A DNA stretch of 17,727 nt from DATBAK01 sp036787815. GTDB taxonomy: Bacteria > Actinomycetota > Acidimicrobiia > IMCC26256 > PALSA-610. The DNA lies in the NCBI GenBank assembly GCA_036787815.1, contig DAIQOP010000057.1, positions 1 to 17,727 of the forward strand, in the 5' to 3' direction. Position 1 is the first letter of the stretch. Every line of letters begins with the position of its first letter. This document shows positions 12,918-17,727 of the stretch, one piece after another. The notes below the pieces were generated by a model that ran no database searches, was not told the DNA's origin, and worked only from the letters and a program-made list of their open reading frames with translations. Both the position numbers and the translations under genes were made by a program.

Positions 12918-13925
12918 ATGCTGCCGTTGCGGTTCGTCGCGTACGACGATCTCGGCGATGCACCCAACGTCGTCGTCGACGGCGCGGCCGCCGCGAGCAC
13001 GCGGCTCACGCTCTCGCACTGGCCCGGCAGCCCCACACCGCCCGAGGTGCGCGACGACCTCTCGGCGCAGATCGCCTTCCGTGCGCTCGGCCACCCCGAT
13101 TGGTTCGACGGCATCGACATCGTCTCCAACAACCACTTCGATCAGGACGGCTTGGCCAGCGCGTACGCGCTGGTCGATCCCCCCGCCGCGACCGCGCGGC
13201 GGGATCGCGTGATCGACGTCGCCCGCGCCGGCGACTTCGGCACGTTCGCCGATCGCGACGCCGCGCGCATCGCGATGGCGATCGCGGCCTACGAAGACCC
13301 CCACACGTCGCCGCTCGGCGCGGCGGCGCTCGGGGGCTCCTACCCGGAGATCACCGCAACGCTCTATCGCGAGTTGCTCCCACGGTTCACCGAGATGCTC
13401 GACCACCCCGATCGGCACCGCGCGCTGTGGGAACACGAAGACGCGCACCTCGGGGAGAGCATCACCGCGATCGAACGCGGCACCGTGCGCGTCGAGGAGC
13501 ACGCGGCCGCCGATCTCGCGGTCGTCACGGTTCCCGACGAATGGGCGGCGCGGGCGACGCACCGCTTCACGCAGGAGTGGACCGAAGCCGTGCACCCGAT
13601 GGCCGTGAACAACGCCACGGAACGCCTCCGCATCCTGCTCGTGCACGGCCATCACTACCGGCTCGAGCTGCGCTACGAGAGTTGGGTGATGTTCGTGTCG
13701 CGCGCCGTGCTCGCCCGGCCCGATCTGCGCCCGCTGGCAACCGAGCTCAGCGAGGCCGAGCCCGACGGCGCGCACTGGGAAGCCGACCCGCCGGGCGCGC
13801 TCACGCCGCAGCTGCGAATCACCGGCGGCGCCGGCAGCGGCCTCGCGCCCGAGCAGGTGACGGCGACGATCGAACGGTTCCTCGCGACGGCCCCGGCGGC
13901 CTGGGACCCGTTCGCGTCGCGCTGA
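12918..13925 (+). CDS. Uncharacterised actinobacterial protein, probably DUF6687
   Basis: 335 residues from the ATG at 12918. Seen: MLPLRFVAYDDLGDAPNVVVDG; TLSHWPGSPTPP; the motif SNNHFDQDGLASAYAL with His73, Asp75 and Asp77; ARAGDFGTF; and a C-terminal region with HGHHYRLELRYESWVMFVSR and a short regular end. No signal peptide or membrane helix. HxDxDG followed by SA resembles the first metal-binding motif of DHH-family phosphoesterases, which suggests a divergent metal-dependent hydrolase; this is inference from one motif. The DUF6687 name is from memory of the family's look and is not verified. The gene has its own leaderless promoter overlapping a palindrome and converges on the helicase gene. 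Confidence 0.75.
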   Translation: MLPLRFVAYDDLGDAPNVVVDGAAAASTRLTLSHWPGSPTPPEVRDDLSAQIAFRALGHPDWFDGIDIVSNNHFDQDGLASAYALVDPPAATARRDRVIDVARAGDFGTFADRDAARIAMAIAAYEDPHTSPLGAAALGGSYPEITATLYRELLPRFTEMLDHPDRHRALWEHEDAHLGESITAIERGTVRVEEHAAADLAVVTVPDEWAARATHRFTQEWTEAVHPMAVNNATERLRILLVHGHHYRLELRYESWVMFVSRAVLARPDLRPLATELSEAEPDGAHWEADPPGALTPQLRITGGAGSGLAPEQVTATIERFLATAPAAWDPFASR

Positions 13926-13932
13926 CCGATGC

Positions 13933-13963
13933 GGCGCGCCCTCAGACGCGCGTGAGGGGCGCC
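13933..13963. terminator. Hairpin at the DUF6687-like/helicase convergent junction
   Basis: CCCTCA (13939-13944) pairs with TGAGGG (13953-13958). Skipping G13938 extends the stem by five G/C pairs (13933-13937 with 13959-13963), giving 11 bp with one bulge and an 8-base loop. It covers the helicase stop codon at 13942-13944. No T-tract. Confidence 0.4.
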
Positions 13964-16900
13964 CACTGGAGCAGGAGCAGCTTCTCTCCCGCGTCGGGGA
14001 AGCGCACGAGGGCCTCGGCCTTGTCGCCCGAGCCCTTGATCTCGATGATCACACCCTCGCCGAACTTCTCGTGGCGCACGTCGTCGCCGACGCGCAGACC
14101 CAGTTGCTCGGCACCGCGTGCCCCGGTCTGCGCGGTCGGCGGGCTGAACGCGCCGGAACCGATCGAGGCGTCGCCGCCACCCACGAGCTCACGGCTGCGA
14201 CGGATCGCGGCCGACACGACCGCGTCGCGGTGGCCGCCCGCGCCGCGCCTCCCGCGGGGTGCGCCCACGACCTCGACGAGAGACTCGGGAATCTCCTCGA
14301 GGAAACGACTCGGCGGGTGGTAGTCGGTCGAACCGAAGAGCATGCGGCTCCACGCGTGCACGAGGTAGAGCCGTTCCTGCGCGCGGGTGATGCCGACGTA
14401 GCAGAGGCGGCGTTCCTCCTCGAGCTCGTCGGGATCGCCGAGGCTGCGCACGTGCGGGAACACGCCGTCTTCGAGACCGAGCATGAACACGACCGGGTAT
14501 TCGAGGCCCTTCGCCGAGTGCAGGGTCATGAGCGTGACGGCGCTCTGCTCGGGATCGTTCGCATCGAGGTCGGTGACGAGGGAGACCGCCTCGAGAAACG
14601 CCTGCGCGCGTTCCATCGCGCCGAGCGCGGCACCCGGCCCGCCGCCTGGTGAATCGGGGTCGGCGGTGGCGAGGCCGCCGATGGCGACGAGGCCGCCGAG
14701 ATCGCCGGTATCGACCTGCGAGTCGAACTCCTGCGCGACACCGATGAGCTCCTGAAGGTTCTCGATGCGCCCCTCCGACTCGACGGAACGCTCGGCGCGC
14801 AGCTCGGCGAGGTACCCGGTGCGTTCGAGCACGGCTTCGATCGTGCGCCCCACACCCCCGTCGGCCTCGTCGGTGATCTCGTCGAGGAGATCGAGCAGGT
14901 CGCGGATGCCCCCGAGGGCCTTACCCGAGATCCCGGCCGCGGCGGCGGCCCGCAACGCCTCGCGGAACGTGAGGCCGCCAGCTTGCGCGTAGGCCTCAAC
15001 CTTCGCGACCGAGGTGTCGCCCACACCCCGCTTGGGCGTGTTCACGATGCGCTTCCACGACACCTCGTCGTCGGGGTTGACGAGCGCGCGCAGATACGCG
15101 AGCGCGTCCTTCACCTCACGACGGTCGTAGAACTTCACGCCGCCGAACACGCGGTACGGGATGCCCGAGCGCACCAGCTGCTCCTCGACCACGCGGCTCT
15201 GCGCGTTGGTGCGGTAGAAGACCGCGATGTCGCCGAACCGGTGATCGCCGGTGTCGGTGAGCCGGCGCATCTCGCCGACGACGAACGACGCTTCGTCGTG
15301 CTCGTCCTCGGCTTCGTAGCGGATGATCGGTGCACCCTCGCCCTGCTCGGTCCACAGGTGCTTCGGACGCCGCGCCGCGTTGTTGGCGATGACTGCGTTC
15401 GCGGCGTCGAGGATGCGCTGCGTCGAGCGGTAGTTCTGATCGAGAACGATGATCGTCGCGTCGGGAAACGACTCTTCGAACTTCGCCAGGTTCCGGTAGT
15501 CGGCCCCGCGGAACTTGTATATGGAGTTGTGCGTCACGATGCCGTTGCCGACGAAGTTGTGCGTGTGCGCGACATCGAGGTCGTACACCGGAACGTCGAT
15601 CGCGACCCGTTCGACCTCCGCGACCACGTCGAACTCCCCTGCGGAGTCGACCATCACCATGCCGGGACGCACCGACGACGCGGGCAGGAACGGCAGCGTG
15701 CTCGCGTTGGCGACGGCATTGTTGCGAGCCAGACGGGCGACACAGCGGACCGAGACGGGCAGCACTTCGCGGATCCGATCGGCGGTCGCCGCGAGTGTCG
15801 CCATGTCGGCGCTCACTGCCTCGTAACGCCAGCCCGCCGATCCGGCGCGCGCCGGGCGGACGCGAAGGCCGAGAGACTCGAGCGCGGATCGACCCTCGTC
15901 GTCGTAGCCGAACATCGAGATGCGGTGCATCGGACGACGCCCGCGCCGATCGCCGCACAACACGATGTCGAGCCGCCTCCGCGGCGGCCGCCCGTCGGTG
16001 AACGCGGTGAACGCCGACGGCGAGTGATGCGGGTACTGGAAGTCGAGCCCCGTGTCGGCCAGGAGGCGCAGGCCGTCCTTCTCGGTGTCGAGCTCCGCGA
16101 ACAGCCGATCGAGAAGTGACTGATTCCCCACCAGGCTGCGGTCGGCGGCGCGGCCGGCGTCGCGCGCGACGAACGGCACCGTCGGGATGCCGTACCGCGC
16201 GGCCAGCATCGTCTCGTTGAATCGCGATTCGACCTCGGAGGCGGCGGTGGCCACGACCCACACCGCGTCGGCGTGCTCCTGATTGCACCGCAGCGCCGGG
16301 CCGAAGGTGGGCTTCTTCTGGCCGTCCGTGTAGACGCGGGAGGTGCCCAAGCGGAAGCCGACCCCCGCGCGCCACATCAGGTAGGTCATGAACTGCTGCG
16401 GCATCCGGCCGAGGACGTAGCCCGCGAAGTGCATGTGGTCGGAAGTCGAGACGATGCGACGGCCGCTGGCAAGGGTCACGGCGATTCCCTCGGACGCGAG
16501 GCTCTCGTGCACGCGGAGCACCGGCGCGCCGCGGAAGTCTCCGCTGCCGTAGCACGACAGGATCTCGTCGCCGGCGACCATCTGCTCGATCGGCTTCGTC
16601 GAGCCGTCGGCCATCGCGATCTGCGTGCCGGCGATCAGGCACTGATCGGCGTCTCCCACGGCCATGATGCTGCGGTGCTCCTCGGAGAGGAGACGCACGA
16701 GCTCCCACTGCGCGAGGTTCGTGTCCTGGAACTCGTCGACGAGCAGGTGTAGGAAGCGGTCGCGCCAACGCGCGAGCGCGTCGGGGTGCTCGCGGAAGAG
16801 CCGCACGGCAAGCAGGAGCAGATCGTCGAAGTCGACGGCCGACGCCTCGTTGAGCCGGCGCTGGTACTCGGTGTAGATGCGCGCGAGCCGCGTCTCGTGC

Positions 16901-17505
16901 GGACCGACGGCCTTGGCAGTGAGCTCGTCGGGCAACACGAGGTCGTTCTTGAAGGCCGAGATGCGCGCGTGCAACTGGCGCGGGGGGAATCGCTTCGGAT
17001 CGAGATCGAGGTCGCGGCGGACCCAGTCGCAGAGGCGGACGGCATCGGCCTGGTCGTAGATGGTGAACTGCGGCCGGTACCCGAGCAGCGGCGCCTCGCG
17101 GCGCAGGATGCGGGCACACGCCGAGTGGAACGTGGAGACCCACATGCGCCGGGCGACACCGCCGACGAGGTCTGCCACCCGGTCCTTCATCTCCGCCGCG
17201 GCCTTGTTGGTGAAGGTGATGGCGAGGATCGAGAACGGAGACGCGTCGCGCTCGGCGATCAGGTAGGCGAGCCGGTGGGTGAGCACGCGCGTCTTGCCCG
17301 ACCCTGCGCCAGCGATCACGAGCACCGGGCCCACGGGCAGCGTGACCGCCTCGCGCTGCGCCGGGTTGAGACCCTCGAGATCGAGGCGCGGGAAGTGGCG
17401 CGGGACGCGTTCCGGCGCGCGCACCGGATCGCTCGGCGGGCGCGACGGAACCGCAGCCGGCTCGCTCGCGGGAACGTTGAAGAGAGTGCTCGAGGGCTCG
17501 ATCAT
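13942..17505 (-). CDS. pcrA: ATP-dependent DNA helicase UvrD/PcrA (SF1A) containing an intein
   Basis: A 3'-5' DNA helicase of repair and replication. The precursor is 1187 residues; removing the 372-residue intein leaves 815, close to normal PcrA/UvrD1 length. Seen before the intein: LNPAQREAV (Q-motif), AGAGSGKT (65-72, Walker A), ITFTNKAAAEMK (Ia), STFHS (Ib), DEFQDT (257-262, motif II), VGDADQ (first half of motif III, ending at residue 288). After it: SIYKFRGADY (rest of III), QNYRST (IV), TLHSAKGLEYPVVF (V) and YVGITRAQERLYL (VI). The C-terminal tail VGDDVRHEKFGEGVIIEIKG is the Tudor/KOW-like RNA polymerase-binding end of PcrA. Start: ATG at 17505 or 17517 (MAGV longer), neither with a Shine-Dalgarno. 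A TACGAT at 17521-17516 overlaps the upstream ATG and favours 17505. The N-terminal 40 residues are Pro-rich and unconserved. Confidence 0.96.
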   Translation of the reverse strand: MIEPSSTLFNVPASEPAAVPSRPPSDPVRAPERVPRHFPRLDLEGLNPAQREAVTLPVGPVLVIAGAGSGKTRVLTHRLAYLIAERDASPFSILAITFTNKAAAEMKDRVADLVGGVARRMWVSTFHSACARILRREAPLLGYRPQFTIYDQADAVRLCDWVRRDLDLDPKRFPPRQLHARISAFKNDLVLPDELTAKAVGPHETRLARIYTEYQRRLNEASAVDFDDLLLLAVRLFREHPDALARWRDRFLHLLVDEFQDTNLAQWELVRLLSEEHRSIMAVGDADQCLIAGTQIAMADGSTKPIEQMVAGDEILSCYGSGDFRGAPVLRVHESLASEGIAVTLASGRRIVSTSDHMHFAGYVLGRMPQQFMTYLMWRAGVGFRLGTSRVYTDGQKKPTFGPALRCNQEHADAVWVVATAASEVESRFNETMLAARYGIPTVPFVARDAGRAADRSLVGNQSLLDRLFAELDTEKDGLRLLADTGLDFQYPHHSPSAFTAFTDGRPPRRRLDIVLCGDRRGRRPMHRISMFGYDDEGRSALESLGLRVRPARAGSAGWRYEAVSADMATLAATADRIREVLPVSVRCVARLARNNAVANASTLPFLPASSVRPGMVMVDSAGEFDVVAEVERVAIDVPVYDLDVAHTHNFVGNGIVTHNSIYKFRGADYRNLAKFEESFPDATIIVLDQNYRSTQRILDAANAVIANNAARRPKHLWTEQGEGAPIIRYEAEDEHDEASFVVGEMRRLTDTGDHRFGDIAVFYRTNAQSRVVEEQLVRSGIPYRVFGGVKFYDRREVKDALAYLRALVNPDDEVSWKRIVNTPKRGVGDTSVAKVEAYAQAGGLTFREALRAAAAAGISGKALGGIRDLLDLLDEITDEADGGVGRTIEAVLERTGYLAELRAERSVESEGRIENLQELIGVAQEFDSQVDTGDLGGLVAIGGLATADPDSPGGGPGAALGAMERAQAFLEAVSLVTDLDANDPEQSAVTLMTLHSAKGLEYPVVFMLGLEDGVFPHVRSLGDPDELEEERRLCYVGITRAQERLYLVHAWSRMLFGSTDYHPPSRFLEEIPESLVEVVGAPRGRRGAGGHRDAVVSAAIRRSRELVGGGDASIGSGAFSPPTAQTGARGAEQLGLRVGDDVRHEKFGEGVIIEIKGSGDKAEALVRFPDAGEKLLLLQWAPLTRV
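15526..16641 (-). other. In-frame intein (372 aa) in helicase motif III
   Basis: Self-splicing element between VGDADQ and SIYKF. Residue 1 is Cys (CLIAGTQIAMADGSTKPIEQM, block A, ending with AGDEILSCYG). Block B is IVSTSDHMHF with Thr66 and His69 (TxxH). Block F is VYDLDVAHTHNFVGNG, and block G ends IVTHN with His371-Asn372, followed by Ser as the +1 extein residue. All residues for class 1 splicing are present. The splice would give VGDADQSIYKFRGAD, an intact motif III. The frame is open throughout. The middle (about 75-310) is large enough for a homing endonuclease but has no obvious LAGLIDADG or HNH motif; residues 84-150 show a GIY-YIG-like pattern. Residues 220-300 (LDIVLCGDRRGRRPMHRISMF to ATADRIREVL) look like a further DNA-recognition domain. 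I did not compute codon usage or GC separately. Confidence 0.95.
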
Positions 17506-17515
17506 GACGCCGGCC

Positions 17516-17521
17516 ATCGTA
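17516..17521 (-). promoter_or_regulatory. Possible -10 box of the helicase gene
   Basis: Minus-strand TACGAT (TANNNT) overlaps the ATG at 17517 and ends ten bases before the ATG at 17505. If real, RNA starts near the GTC before the second ATG, so 17505 is the start. No convincing -35 at 16-18 bases. The remaining upstream DNA to 17679 shows only a 12-base near-tandem repeat at 17651-17674 (GCGCTCCGTGCC, GCGCTCCGTGCG) and no gene. Confidence 0.3.
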
Positions 17522-17679
17522 CCGGCGACCACCGACAACGGACCGCACACACGTTCGGTGTCTTCTCGCTCGCTCCTGCGACTCTCGGTGCGCCGCGGAT
17601 TCGGAGACGTCACGGTAGCGAGGCTCGCTCGCTCGCCGGCGAACCTCACCGCGCTCCGTGCCGCGCTCCGTGCGTCAGT

Positions 17680-17727
17680 CCTTGGTACTGCATGTGCGTC
17701 GCATGCGACGCACATGCAGTACCAGGG
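17680..17727. repeat. Long palindrome at window end
   Basis: Bases 17683-17703 and 17704-17724 are exact reverse complements with no spacer (21-bp arms, centre GCATGC). After one mismatch (17682/17725) two more pairs reach the last base. 23 of 24 positions pair. The symmetric part reaches exactly to the window end. It lies about 180 bases upstream of the helicase start codon. It could be an operator or cruciform, but a palindrome ending a contig also suggests an assembly fold-back. Confidence 0.85.

Noticed and set aside
17651..17674. 12-base near-tandem repeat upstream of the helicase
   Set aside because: Only two copies with one mismatch in GC-rich DNA; not enough for a regulatory or mobile-element claim.
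1..17727. Defence system, prophage, CRISPR, tRNA or insertion sequence
   Set aside because: No repeat-spacer array, cloverleaf, transposase, integrase or toxin-antitoxin pair was seen. The ERCC4/J-protein/zinc-ribbon trio has no feature that shows a defence role. The intein is the only mobile element supported.

Overview
The window is GC-rich, densely coded bacterial DNA, most likely from a high-GC actinobacterium. Evidence: leaderless-type promoters with TANNNT -10 boxes, an Rv1155-like PPOX/F420-type flavin-fold protein, a PcrA/UvrD helicase with a C-terminal KOW/Tudor-like tail, and a probable DUF6687 protein. I lean towards Acidimicrobiia from the general look of the proteins, but this is inference. 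The 100-N gap and a palindrome at the right end suggest a metagenome or draft scaffold.

Left block (1-8449, all minus strand; transcription runs from high to low coordinates). A purine/one-carbon cluster opens at purN and continues through purH and folD, with 4-base stop/start overlaps at purN-purH and at folD-zinc ribbon. It runs on through a small zinc-ribbon membrane protein, a stand-alone ERCC4-type nuclease, a J-domain protein, malate dehydrogenase, an orphan molybdopterin oxidoreductase, and an O6-alkylguanine-DNA methyltransferase cut by the window start. FolD makes the 10-formyl-THF that PurN and PurH consume. mdh and the molybdoenzyme each appear to have an internal leaderless promoter.

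Middle block (8450-12821). A divergent four-helix membrane protein (+) converges on sucD. The minus-strand group is a cobalamin-binding methylmalonyl-CoA-mutase-type small subunit followed by sucC and sucD, consistent with making succinyl-CoA and then using it for substrate-level phosphorylation. The cobalamin gene is split by 100 N flanked by two identical 55-bp copies; collapsing the duplicate restores a complete gene. A membrane-anchored protein with a Rieske-like Cys/His pattern (+) converges on a PPOX-family gene (-).

Right block (12822-17727). The PPOX gene and a DUF6687-like gene diverge from a 96-bp region holding two leaderless promoters and a 9-4-9 palindromic operator candidate. 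The DUF6687-like gene converges on a large UvrD/PcrA helicase gene interrupted in motif III by a 372-residue in-frame intein, whose central domain lacks an evident LAGLIDADG motif and looks GIY-YIG-like. The window ends in a 42-bp perfect palindrome.

No tRNA, rRNA, CRISPR array or insertion sequence was seen. No gene-free stretch exceeds 300 bases; the longest is about 220 bases upstream of the helicase.
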